64,000 nucleotides of DNA. It comes from JAJPHF01 sp035293805 (GTDB lineage: Bacteria; Chloroflexota; UBA6077; JAJPHF01). A model generated the notes under the pieces. The model did no database searches. It saw only the letters and a list, made by a program, of their open reading frames with translations, and was not told the DNA's origin. Position numbers and translations under genes: made by a program. Below are positions 25,104 through 33,915 of the stretch, in pieces. Position 1 is the first letter of the stretch; the number at the start of each line of letters is the position of its first letter. The stretch is from contig DATGMD010000025.1 of NCBI GenBank assembly GCA_035293805.1, forward strand, positions 23,019 through 87,018. Reading direction: 5' to 3'.

Positions 25104-26249
25104 CTACCGCCCCTGGTAGGGGCCGAGGCGCTGCAGCGCCGCCTCGCGGAAGCGGTTGTCCACGACCGTCGTCACGTCGATCGGGTTCGGGATGGCGCCG
25201 AACTCGGTGTAGAACGTCTGCTGGTCGATCAGGTTCGCCACGTTCAGCGTGCCGTCGGGATCGATGTACGACAGGCCCATGCGCTCGTAGATGGCGGGGT
25301 CCTTCACCGACGTGTGCTTCGTGAGCATCTGCACGATGGCCGCACGGTCCGTGCCCTGCTTGAACGCCGCGTTGTAGTCGCGCGCGCCGCGCAGGTAGGC
25401 GATCATGAAGCGCTGGCCCACGTCGGGCGCGTTGTGCAGCAGGCCCGGCCCGTAGGTGAGGACCGCCGGCGTCAGGCCCGGCGCGTAATCGACGGTGGCC
25501 TTCCACTTCGTCGCCACGCCGCGGTCGGCGGCCAGCGTCGAGAAGGGCTCGCTGGTATGCGCAGCGTCGATGCTGCCGTTCGCGAAGGCCGGGATCATAT
25601 CCGGGAACGGCAGCTCGACGATGTTCACGTCGGCCAGCGTCAGCCCGCCGTGGGCGAGCCCGCGCGCCACGGTGTAGTCGCCGACTGTCGGCCGCCCGGG
25701 CGGGATGGCGATCGCGCGGCCGCGGAAGTCCGGCCAATCGCGGATCGCGCCGCTGTCGGCCAGCTCCTTGCGTACCATCAGGTAGCCCGAGTTGAAGCCC
25801 TCCTCGTAGCTGCTCAGGCTGCCGACCATCTTCACGTCCACGCCGCGCTGCACGGCGTTCACGAACCCGGGGCTGAACGCGCCGCCTGAGGCATCCACCT
25901 GGCCCGTGGCGAGCGCCGGAATCGCCTTCGCGCCGGTGTCGAAGGTGATGAAGTCGGGACTAATGCCCTCGTCGGCGAAGTAGCCGCGCTCCAGCGCGAC
26001 ATACAGGCCCGCCTCGGCGAGGATCGCCAGCACGCCCACATGAACGGTCGTGGGCTCGGGGGCGCCCGCCGGCTGAGCGGCCGGCGCCGCGGTGGTCGCT
26101 GGGACGGCGCTCGTGGGCGCCGCCGCGGGCGCGGTCGGCGCGCTGGCCGCCGGCGCCGCGGGGGACGTGCTGGTCGACGCGCCCGTGCCGCAGCTCGCCG
26201 CCAGCAGCAGCGGCGCCAGCAGGAGCAGACGCGCGAGGGATCGTGCCAT
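25104..26249 (-). CDS. NitT/TauT-like substrate-binding lipoprotein (subfamily B)
   Basis: This 381-aa lipoprotein (lipobox AASC) has a long Ala/Pro linker. The mature domain opens with AGLYVALERGYFADEGISPD and later AHTSEPFSTL, matching the SBP at 237-1358 rather than the subfamily A group. GAGGAGG lies just upstream of the ATG. It follows HyuA by 44 nt on the same strand, so it probably delivers or senses the substrate of that hydantoinase/carboxylase-like enzyme. No permease or ATPase is linked. Confidence 0.9.
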   Translation of the reverse strand: MARSLARLLLLAPLLLAASCGTGASTSTSPAAPAASAPTAPAAAPTSAVPATTAAPAAQPAGAPEPTTVHVGVLAILAEAGLYVALERGYFADEGISPDFITFDTGAKAIPALATGQVDASGGAFSPGFVNAVQRGVDVKMVGSLSSYEEGFNSGYLMVRKELADSGAIRDWPDFRGRAIAIPPGRPTVGDYTVARGLAHGGLTLADVNIVELPFPDMIPAFANGSIDAAHTSEPFSTLAADRGVATKWKATVDYAPGLTPAVLTYGPGLLHNAPDVGQRFMIAYLRGARDYNAAFKQGTDRAAIVQMLTKHTSVKDPAIYERMGLSYIDPDGTLNVANLIDQQTFYTEFGAIPNPIDVTTVVDNRFREAALQRLGPYQGR

Positions 26250-26293
26250 GAGTGCCTCCTCGGCGTGGCCAGGCGCCGCGGCGCCTGTCGATG

Positions 26294-28453
26294 CTACACC
26301 CCTTGCAGCGCCGCCACGCTCACGCGGTCGCTGGCCGTGGCCGCGACCTGCTCGTCGCGGATCACGACGTTGCCCTCGCCGTCGAGCGCGGCGTGCTGGC
26401 CCGGCCCGACGACCACCGTCGTGCCCGGGAATTCCAGGATCGCCGGGCCGTCGAGCTGCGCGCCGGCGGGCACGTCCTCGCCGCGGTAGACGGCCGTCTC
26501 GACCAGGTCCGCGCCGAAGGCCACGTTGCGCCGCCCCAGCAGCGCCGCGTCCAGGCTCGCCGCGCCGCCGGGCGCCCGCGCCTCCGTGACCGGCGCGGGC
26601 GTCGGGATGCGCCCCTCGACCCGGTAGGTATTGATCTCGATGCCCGCCTCCGGCAGGCTGGTGCCCTTGCCGTAGATGCGCTCGTAGCGGTCGTGGAACT
26701 CCGCCGCCAGCCGGTCGACGTCCTCGCCCGTCAGCTCGCCGGCCGGCACCGGGATCGGCAGCTCGTGCGTCTGGCGGCGGAAGCGGAAGTACAGCACGCG
26801 GCTCAGGCGCAGCCCGGGATGGTCGTCCATGGCAGCACGGCAGCGCGCCTCCAGCTCGGCGAACTTCGCGTTGATGCGCGCCACGTCCAGGTGCTCCGAC
26901 ACCCGCTGCGAGTGCGGCGGCGTGCGCTGAGGATCGCTGAGCTGGAAGGCGCGGAACTGGTCGGACGACACGGCGCCGTAGGCCGAGTGCGCGGTCGCGG
27001 TCGAGGGCACGACGATCGTGCCGATGCCCGCCTCGCGCGCGAAGGCATAGGCGTGCGTGGGGCCGGCGCCGCCGTAGGCGAACAGCACGAAGTCGCGCGG
27101 GTCGTGGCCCTGCTCGACCGTCACCTTACGCAGCAGGTCGGCCATCTGGTTGTCGGCCACGCTGCGGATGCCCGCCGCCGCCTCGGCCACCGTCATGCCC
27201 AGCGGCTCGGCGATCACGCGCCCAATCGCCTCCTCCGCCAGGTCGCGGCGCAGGGGGATGCGCCCGCCCAGGAAGTAGTCCGGGTCGATCACGCCCAGCA
27301 CCACGTCGGCATCCGTGACCGTCGGCTGCGTGCCGCCGCGGTCGTAGCAGGCGGGGCCCGGCTCGGCGCCGGCGCTCTGCGGTCCGACGACCAGGATGCC
27401 GTCCTCGACGCGGGCGATGCTGCCGCCGCCCGAGCCGATCGCGGTCACGCGGATGCGCGGGCAGGCCAGGTGGTAGTTGCCCGCCTGGCTGAACGTCTCC
27501 ACCAGCGGCTCGCCGTCCACGATCAGGCCCACGTCGAAGCTCGTGCCACCCATGTCAGAGGTCAGCACGTTCGGGTAGCCGAGCCGCTTCGCCAGCGCCG
27601 CCGACGCCAGCACCCCGCCGGCGGGGCCGGAAGTGAGCATGTTCACCGCGCGCTGCGCCGCCTCGTGCGCCCGCATCACGCCGCCGCCGGAGTCCATCAC
27701 GCTGAAGTCGCCGCGGAAGCCGGACTCGTGCAGCCGGTCCTCGAGCAGCCCCACGTAGCGGTTGATGACCGGCCCCAGGTACGAGTTGATGACGGCCGTC
27801 GCCGTGCGCTCGTACTCGCCGATCACCGGCGCGATGTCGCTCGAGAGCGTTAGGAAGACCTCCGGCCACTCCTCGCGCACGATGGCCGCCGCCTGCTGCT
27901 CGTGGTCCGGCTGCACGAACGACCAGAGGAAGCAGATGGCGATGCCCTGCACGCCGCGCGCGCGCAGCGTCCGCACGGCCTCCCGCACCTGCTCGGTGTT
28001 CAGGCGGACGATCTCGTCGCCGGCGAAGTCGAGGCGCTCGTCGATCTCGATGATGTTCTGCTTGTCGACGATCGGCACCGGGTTGCGGCGCTGGCTATAG
28101 TGGCCCGAGGCGTCGCCGATGCCCGTCCACGAGCCCATCGCCCGCTGGATGAGCAGCGTGTCGCGGAAGCCGCGGGTCGTGAGCAACCCCGTCGGCTCGC
28201 CCTTGCGCTCGATGAGCGCGTTCGTGGCGGCGGTGGTACCGTGCGCGAAGTAGGCCGTGCGCCGGCAGAACTCCTCGAGCGACAGCCCGTACTCGGCGGC
28301 CGCCAGCCGGAAGCCCTCGACCACGCCCAGGCTGCGGTCGCGCGGCGTCGTCGGCGTCTTGAACACGCGCACGCCCGTCGCGCCGTCGATCACCACCATG
28401 TCGGTGAACGTGCCGCCGATGTCGGTGCCCACCGCGAACCGCTGACCGTCCAT
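26294..28453 (-). CDS. Hydantoinase/oxoprolinase A-type subunit (HyuA)
   Basis: This 719-aa ATP-dependent subunit belongs to the HyuA/acetone-carboxylase beta family. It has the actin-like phosphate loop GTDIGGTFTDMVVIDG at the N-terminus, FAHGTTAATNALIERKG, and DMGGTSFDVGLI near residue 300. Together with HyuB such proteins hydrolyse hydantoins or 5-oxoproline, or carboxylate ketones, using ATP. The ATG at 28453 is chosen for AGGGGAG upstream; a TTG six codons earlier is weaker. It is 240 nt downstream of the HyuB-gamma fusion, with a dispersed repeat in between, and is followed by an SBP gene. Confidence 0.9.
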   Translation of the reverse strand: MDGQRFAVGTDIGGTFTDMVVIDGATGVRVFKTPTTPRDRSLGVVEGFRLAAAEYGLSLEEFCRRTAYFAHGTTAATNALIERKGEPTGLLTTRGFRDTLLIQRAMGSWTGIGDASGHYSQRRNPVPIVDKQNIIEIDERLDFAGDEIVRLNTEQVREAVRTLRARGVQGIAICFLWSFVQPDHEQQAAAIVREEWPEVFLTLSSDIAPVIGEYERTATAVINSYLGPVINRYVGLLEDRLHESGFRGDFSVMDSGGGVMRAHEAAQRAVNMLTSGPAGGVLASAALAKRLGYPNVLTSDMGGTSFDVGLIVDGEPLVETFSQAGNYHLACPRIRVTAIGSGGGSIARVEDGILVVGPQSAGAEPGPACYDRGGTQPTVTDADVVLGVIDPDYFLGGRIPLRRDLAEEAIGRVIAEPLGMTVAEAAAGIRSVADNQMADLLRKVTVEQGHDPRDFVLFAYGGAGPTHAYAFAREAGIGTIVVPSTATAHSAYGAVSSDQFRAFQLSDPQRTPPHSQRVSEHLDVARINAKFAELEARCRAAMDDHPGLRLSRVLYFRFRRQTHELPIPVPAGELTGEDVDRLAAEFHDRYERIYGKGTSLPEAGIEINTYRVEGRIPTPAPVTEARAPGGAASLDAALLGRRNVAFGADLVETAVYRGEDVPAGAQLDGPAILEFPGTTVVVGPGQHAALDGEGNVVIRDEQVAATASDRVSVAALQGV

Positions 28454-28576
28454 TCCGCTCCCCTCGGCCAATTGCTCTATTGCCTCGCATCAGTCGCGCT
28501 TCGGCCTGCGCCGGCGTCTCCTGCACTCGCTCTGGCCTGGCGCCGGCCCGGCGCGCGCACCCACCCGCGCCGAGCC

Positions 28577-28670
28577 TCGTAGGGGCGGGTTTCATGCCCG
28601 CCCGCGGCCGTCGAGGCCGCAACTCCGGCGGCGGCCGATCGCTCAGCCAAACTGCACACCGCTGTAAGCT
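28577..28670 (-). repeat. Dispersed GGGCGGGCATGAAACCCGCC repeat, copy 1 (inverted)
   Basis: On the minus strand the unit reads TACAGCGGTGTGCAG, then GAGTTGCGGCCT, then GCGGGCGGGCATGAAACCCG. Copies in the other orientation lie at 51215-51307 and 52953-53045. Its core GGGCGGGCATGAAACCCGCC is a partial palindrome. It occupies the HyuB-HyuA intergenic space. Confidence 0.75.
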
Positions 28671-28693
28671 CCAGGCCGGACCGTACCATGCTG

Positions 28694-30883
28694 CTACGCC
28701 AGCGCCAGGCGGATGTCGTGCCGGTCCGGGGCGCCCTGGCGGCAGATGTCCACGGCGTGCAGGCGCCCGCAGCCCGGGCAGGCGTACAGCCGCGCTTCCA
28801 TGTACGGGGCGAGCCGCATCGCCGGCCCCAGCTCGGCCGCCTCGGCCTGCTTGCGGCCAGCGTACTCCCGCCAGTTCTCGCGCGCCGGGGCGAGCACGTG
28901 GCCGCAGCGGCAGCGCGTCCAGTGCGCGCCGTCCGCGTCCCGCACGATCTCGAGCTGGTCGCCGAGCGGGCCGACGCGCACCAGCGTCTCCGCCGCGGGC
29001 GGACTCGCGAGCTGCCGCCGGGCGGGCCACCCGCGCCGCGCCGCGCGCAGCGCCTCGCGGTGCGCGGCGGTGGCGGCCGCATCCACGCGGCCGTCGGCGT
29101 CCAGCACCGCGCCGTACAGTGTGCGGGCCGCCTCGGGCGAGATGGCCCCGAACTCCAGGTCGTCCTGCACGGCCGCGGCGGGCCGGTCGAGCGGATCGCC
29201 CCAGCCGCCGCCCGCCTGCGGCGTCTTGAGCATGACGTCGTGCGGCCCGAACTGGATCGTGCCCTGGCGGCCGCTGGTGGGCGTGAGCGTGCCCTCCAGC
29301 TCGGCCAGCGTGGGGATGCGTCCCGCGGCCAGCAGCGCGGGCGCGTTCGAGTCGCGCCACCAGGTGCGCTGGTTCTCGTTGCTCGGCAGGCCGCCGAACT
29401 GGCCCGGCGAGTTGGGAATGTCCCAGCCGTGGCAGCCCAGGCGGCACTCCAGCCCCTCGGTCTTGTGCATGGCGTAGAGGGCGCCGAGGCTCAGCCCGCC
29501 GCGCTGCCGCCCCGCCCCGCCCGAGTCGCGGGCGAGGCCGCGCCAGAGGTACAGGAGCGGCAGGTCGAACTCCAGCGCCTCGGCGTTCGAGATGTTCAGC
29601 CGCTCGATGTCGTGCTGGCCCTGCGTCCACACCCCGTCGCGGTGGCTGTATGCGCCACCGCCCGTCGCCAGCACGTCGAGCGTGGACTGCGCGAAGCGCT
29701 CGCCGTGGTTGCTGATGCCGCTCAGGTAGAAGTTGTCCGGCCCGCCGGCGGGCGCGGCCTGCGCCTCGGCCAGGTAGGCGTCCGAGCAGGCGGCCAGCTT
29801 GGAGAGCGCATCGGTCGCCGTCATCTCGACTTCCCACACGGCCTCCAGCGTGCCGCCGCTCACCGCCGCCGGCCGGCGCGCGTTGCAGATCAGCCCCTCG
29901 GGACAGACGATCTCCAGGGGGCGGAACAGGCCCTCGTTCCAGGGGATGTCGTAGGCTAGCGTGGGCAGCAGCGCCGCCGAGATGCCCGCCATCAGCCCCG
30001 AGCGGGTGCAGTTGACGGCGCCCGGCGTCTGGGGCGAGGAGCGCGAGAAGTCGAAGATCAGGCGGTCGTCCTGCTTGGTGACGCTGAGGGCCACCTCGTA
30101 GACCGTGCCCTTCGTGTCGTGGCCCTCGATGTAGCCCGTCGACTCGACGGTCGCGTCGGGCAGCTCGCGGAGCCGCGCCCGCATCCGCTCCTCCGACAGC
30201 CGGATGAGCCCGGCCATGACCGCGCGCACCGTGTCCGCCCCGTAGCGCCCAACCAGCGTGGCGAAGCCGCGGGCCGCCGCCAGGTTGGCCGCCATGAGCC
30301 CCTTCAGGTCGAGGTGCATGGTCGGCGCCATGCGGCTGTGCGACAGGATCATCGTCAGGATGTCCTGGCGTAGCCGCCCGCCCTCGACCAGCTTCGTCGG
30401 CGTGAGCTGCAGCCCCTCCTGGTAGCACTCCGTGGCGTCGTAGCAGAAGCTGCCGGGGCGCAGGCCGCCGATGTCGAGCATGTGCATCATGGCGCCCGAC
30501 CAGATGAGCAGCTCGCCGTCGTGGAAGATCGGCGCCATCAGCGCCATGTCCTGCGCGTGGACGGCGCCCTTCCAGGGGTTGTTCACGACGAACATGTCGC
30601 CCGGGGCGATGCCCGGGTTCTCGGCGCAGTCCTCCATGACGTGGCGCACGATCGCCGCCATCGACGAGGCGTGGAAGAGGATGGTGCGGCCCATGGTGGC
30701 GACCGAGCCGTCGGGCAGGTACAGCCCGACGTTGTAGTCGGACATCTCGGTCACGTTCTTCGAGCCGGAGATGGCTTTGAGCGTCGCCGCCTGCTCGTCG
30801 GTAATGGCGTGCAGCCGGTGCCGGATCACCTCGAACGTGACGGGATCGACGCGGACCTCGGTAGACGCTGCAGACGACGCCAT
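28694..30883 (-). CDS. Hydantoinase B-type subunit fused to a carboxylase-gamma-like zinc domain
   Basis: This 729-aa protein begins with a complete HyuB/acetone-carboxylase-alpha domain (residues ~10-600; VDPVTFEVIRHRL, then NNPWKGAVHAQDMAL). Its C-terminal ~100 residues contain CRCGHVLAPARENWREYAG and CPGCGRLHAVDIC, two Cys pairs like the zinc-binding gamma subunit of acetone carboxylase. The fusion and the adjacent HyuA suggest an ATP-dependent carboxylase or hydantoinase-like complex. GGAGAG precedes the ATG at 30883. A promoter lies at 30942-30971. The paralogue at 33916 has the same fusion. Confidence 0.85.
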   Translation of the reverse strand: MASSAASTEVRVDPVTFEVIRHRLHAITDEQAATLKAISGSKNVTEMSDYNVGLYLPDGSVATMGRTILFHASSMAAIVRHVMEDCAENPGIAPGDMFVVNNPWKGAVHAQDMALMAPIFHDGELLIWSGAMMHMLDIGGLRPGSFCYDATECYQEGLQLTPTKLVEGGRLRQDILTMILSHSRMAPTMHLDLKGLMAANLAAARGFATLVGRYGADTVRAVMAGLIRLSEERMRARLRELPDATVESTGYIEGHDTKGTVYEVALSVTKQDDRLIFDFSRSSPQTPGAVNCTRSGLMAGISAALLPTLAYDIPWNEGLFRPLEIVCPEGLICNARRPAAVSGGTLEAVWEVEMTATDALSKLAACSDAYLAEAQAAPAGGPDNFYLSGISNHGERFAQSTLDVLATGGGAYSHRDGVWTQGQHDIERLNISNAEALEFDLPLLYLWRGLARDSGGAGRQRGGLSLGALYAMHKTEGLECRLGCHGWDIPNSPGQFGGLPSNENQRTWWRDSNAPALLAAGRIPTLAELEGTLTPTSGRQGTIQFGPHDVMLKTPQAGGGWGDPLDRPAAAVQDDLEFGAISPEAARTLYGAVLDADGRVDAAATAAHREALRAARRGWPARRQLASPPAAETLVRVGPLGDQLEIVRDADGAHWTRCRCGHVLAPARENWREYAGRKQAEAAELGPAMRLAPYMEARLYACPGCGRLHAVDICRQGAPDRHDIRLALA

Positions 30884-30941
30884 GCGCGCTCTCCTGCGAC
30901 GGCAGCTCACGGAATGAAATGCGTCTCGGCCAGTGGCATCC

Positions 30942-30971
30942 ATCTTACGCAGCCACACGCGGGCTGGTCAA
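30942..30971 (-). promoter_or_regulatory. Predicted promoter of the HyuB/HyuA/SBP operon
   Basis: On the minus strand TTGACC (30966-30971) and TAAGAT (30942-30947) are 18 nt apart, about 60 nt upstream of the HyuB start. Confidence 0.5.
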
Positions 30972-31338
30972 GTGCGGTTCGGCGCCCGGGGGTCGCCAGA
31001 TTCTCGCGGCGCGCGGCGGCGCGCCCGCGATCGCGACAATGGCGCGCTCGTGAGTGCGTCAGTTTAGCCGAGGAACGGTCAAACGATGCTCCTTGACCGG
31101 GTGGTTAAGTGCTAGGCCGGGCGCGGGTTGGCGCGCGCTGGTCGGGCGCGGAAGGTCGCATCGTTTGCCCCGTACGATACTCCCCCGGTAGCCTGCCGCG
31201 GGCCGGGCCGGCGGGGGAGGCCCCGGGCCGGGCGCGGGCGGCGGGTGCGGGGGAGGCGTGTACGGGGAATGCCGGCGACCACGTCGCGCCGGACGGCGGG
31301 CGCTCTCCGGCGCGCCTCGCGGCCGGGTACTGGGGGCG

Positions 31339-31500
31339 CGCCCTCACCCCGACCCTCTCCCAGGGGGAGAGGGGGAGGGACGAGGGGCGGGCTCTCACCC
31401 TGCGACGCGGAATACTGCGAGCGTCGCTCCTCTCCGATGGGGAGAGGGGGAGGGGCGGACCTCACCCCCCTGCCTCCCTCGCCCTTAGGAGAGGGGGAGG
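31339..31500. repeat. Three degenerate CTCACCCC/GGGGAGAGGG repeat units
   Basis: Three units in a row of the family also seen at 131-208, 46038-46176 and 63468-63547; the second and third are diverged. The stretch 30972-31784 otherwise shows only GC-rich sequence without a convincing gene. Confidence 0.65.
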
Positions 31501-31784
31501 ACGGGAAGCGTGTGCCGGATTCGCTGGGACGCCGGGCCGGGTGGCGACCGGGCAGGGCGCAGCGAGCAGCGCCCCTACAAGATAAGGCATTGGGGAAGCG
31601 CGGTCGTCCGGGCCAGACGGCGGGCCGGAGCGATGGGAGCGCAGCCAGCGAGCCCGCGCGACCGCTCGGAAGATGCAGGAGAGGCCCCCTCGGCGCCGGG
31701 CGGCACGGCGTGGGGGGCCGGCGCCGCGCCCAACGCCCGGCCGGCCACGAGCAGTGTTTTACCGGTCGAAACACGTTTTGCGGA

Positions 31785-31814
31785 TTGACAGGGTTTCGGC
31801 ACGCGTGCTACGCT
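31785..31814 (+). promoter_or_regulatory. Predicted sigma70-type promoter of the 31.9-40.5 kb operon
   Basis: TTGACA (31785-31790) is followed after 18 nt by TACGCT (31809-31814), 67 nt before the ATG at 31882. This is the only good promoter seen ahead of the whole plus-strand run. Confidence 0.6.
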
Positions 31815-31881
31815 GAGGCCCACCGGCAGTCTGGGGCGCTGCCTCGTGTGCTGTAGCCTCGTGACCCCTTGGAGAGGGACC

Positions 31882-32823
31882 ATGGTGAAGCTAGCGGCCG
31901 GCATGGCCTCGTCCCACGCCTACACGTTCATCGATCCGCGGCGGTGGGAGGAGCGGCGCGAGGTGACCCGCGAGCGCTACCGCAAGCGCTACGGCGAGTA
32001 TCCCGCCATCCAGCCCCAGATCGAGGGGGAGACGCTCGAAGGTAACCTGGCGCGCTACCAGGACATTCGGGACGGCCTGGACCGCCTGAAGCGCGGCTTC
32101 GAGGCGCTGCGGCCCGATACGCTAATCCTCATCGCCGACGACCAGGACGAGAACTACCGCGAGGACAACCTGCCGCAGCTGGCCATCTACACCGGCGAGC
32201 GCGTCGTGGCCGTGGACTCGGAGACCGCCCGCACGATCGAGGTGCGCTCGGACGCCGAGCTGGCCACCCGCATCCTGAACGACGCGGTGGAGGCCGGCTT
32301 CGACCTCGCGTCGTCCAAATCGTTCCCGGACGACCGGGTGCGCTCGCACGCACACGCGCAGATCCTGAGCTTCCTCGAGCCGCAGGTGCCGGTGGTGCTC
32401 ATCTTCCTGAACGCGATCCACGTGCCCGCGCCCAGCCCGCGGCGCTGCTACGAGTTCGGCCGCTGCCTGCGCGGCATCCTCGACGCGCTGCCCGACGATC
32501 GGCGCGCGATACTCTACGCCTCGGGCGGGATGTCGCACTTTACCGCCGGCTATCCCTGGGCGCACTACCAGGGCCCGTTCGGCCTGGGCTCGATCAGCGA
32601 GGAGTTCGACCGCCGGGCGGTGGCGGCGTTGCGCGAGGGGCGCGGCGCCGAGCTGGCGGGCGCGCTCACGTCGCGCGACCTGCTGGCGAACGGCGCCATC
32701 GAGTTCCGCCAGTGGCTGACGCTGCTGGGCGCGCTGGACGGCGCCGCGCCCGAATGGCTCGCCTACCAGCCGTTCTACCGCGCCGTCATGGCGATGGGCG
32801 TGGCCTACTGGCCGCTCAACTAG
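31882..32823 (+). CDS. LigB-type extradiol ring-cleavage dioxygenase homologue (3)
   Basis: This 313-aa class III extradiol dioxygenase family member has GMASSHAYTF (first His ligand), IADDQDENY where LigB has NDH (Gln for His), ASGGMSHFTAGY (catalytic His, intact) and EFRQWLTLLGAL (Glu ligand). GAGAGGG precedes the ATG. The next gene starts immediately after its stop codon, so it is the first gene of an operon with an SBP, a HyuB-gamma fusion and a signal-less SBP-fold protein. The shared Gln suggests a related, possibly non-classical reaction in all three homologues. Confidence 0.8.
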   Translation: MVKLAAGMASSHAYTFIDPRRWEERREVTRERYRKRYGEYPAIQPQIEGETLEGNLARYQDIRDGLDRLKRGFEALRPDTLILIADDQDENYREDNLPQLAIYTGERVVAVDSETARTIEVRSDAELATRILNDAVEAGFDLASSKSFPDDRVRSHAHAQILSFLEPQVPVVLIFLNAIHVPAPSPRRCYEFGRCLRGILDALPDDRRAILYASGGMSHFTAGYPWAHYQGPFGLGSISEEFDRRAVAALREGRGAELAGALTSRDLLANGAIEFRQWLTLLGALDGAAPEWLAYQPFYRAVMAMGVAYWPLN

Positions 32824-33888
32824 ATGAAACGCACCGCACCGCCTGCCTGGACCGCGCTTGCGCTGGGAGCGCTCCTGGTGCTAGCCGCCTGCGCGCCCAC
32901 CCGCCCGGCCGCCCCGGCCGCGCCCGCGCCGGCCAGCCCGGCAGCATCGGCGCCGGCCGCGCCGCTCCCCTCGCCGGCGCAGGCCCAGCCGGCGAAGGTC
33001 ATCCTGGCGAACGCCAGCACGGGCGCCGCGCCGCAGTTCTGGGCGAGCTACGTCGCCGACAAGCAGGGCTTCTTCGCGCAGGAGGGCATCGACTTCGAGG
33101 CCGTCCGCCTGCAGTCGGCGCCCAACCTGACGCAATCGCTCATCAGCGGCGACACACAGGCCGTCGGCTTCACCGTCCTGTCGATGGCCACGGCCATCGC
33201 CGCCGGGGCGCCGCTCAAGATGGTCGTCTCCACCCAGGACGCCCCCGCCATCGAGCTGCTGGTGGCGCCCGAGATCCACGACTGGAGCGACCTGCGAGGC
33301 AAAACTCTCGGCTCGGGCAACTCGCCGGGCGACTACTTCGACGTGGCGCTTCGCATGATGATGGCCGCGAACGGCCTGCGCGACGACGAGTACACCGCCC
33401 GCACCATGCCGTCCACCGCGCGGGTGCCGGCCCTGCTCGCGGGCCAGCTCGCGGGCACACTTGGCAGCGACCAGGACAAAGTCGTCGCGACCGCCGGCGG
33501 GGCGCGGTCGCTCGGCGCCTTCACCGACTACGTGAAGGACGTCCACTACGCGGGCCTGCTAGTCAACGACAGCTGGGCGAAGGCCAACGAGGATACGCTC
33601 GTGCGCTTCGTGCGGGCGCTCCTGCACGGATCGAACTGGCTGTTCGATCCGGCCAACGCCGGCGCGGCGCAGCGCATCTACGCGGACGAAGCGGGGCTCG
33701 CCGTCGGCGACATCGAGCCGCTGTACAACGACATGGTCACGAAGCGCCTGCTGCCGCGGGACCTGCGACCGAACCGGACGGCGATCGAGAACATCCTGAC
33801 CATCGCCCACCAGCAGGGCGCGCTCCCGGAGATCCCGCCGCTCGACAGCTGGATCGATCTCAGCTATCTCGACAAAGCCAGCCGCTAA
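32824..33888 (+). CDS. NitT/TauT-like substrate-binding lipoprotein (subfamily A)
   Basis: This 354-aa lipoprotein has lipobox LAAC after a hydrophobic leader and a long Ala/Pro linker. GFFAQEGIDFE opens the mature domain; GSGNSPGDYFDVALRMMMAA and IPPLDSWIDLSYLDKASR tie it to the SBPs at 6355 and 22868. The ATG directly follows the TAG of the LigB-like gene (no gap), which implies coupled translation. No permease or ATPase is in the operon. Confidence 0.9.
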   Translation: MKRTAPPAWTALALGALLVLAACAPTRPAAPAAPAPASPAASAPAAPLPSPAQAQPAKVILANASTGAAPQFWASYVADKQGFFAQEGIDFEAVRLQSAPNLTQSLISGDTQAVGFTVLSMATAIAAGAPLKMVVSTQDAPAIELLVAPEIHDWSDLRGKTLGSGNSPGDYFDVALRMMMAANGLRDDEYTARTMPSTARVPALLAGQLAGTLGSDQDKVVATAGGARSLGAFTDYVKDVHYAGLLVNDSWAKANEDTLVRFVRALLHGSNWLFDPANAGAAQRIYADEAGLAVGDIEPLYNDMVTKRLLPRDLRPNRTAIENILTIAHQQGALPEIPPLDSWIDLSYLDKASR

Positions 33889-33915
33889 CGCCTGGCCCGT
33901 CAGCAGGAGTCAATC

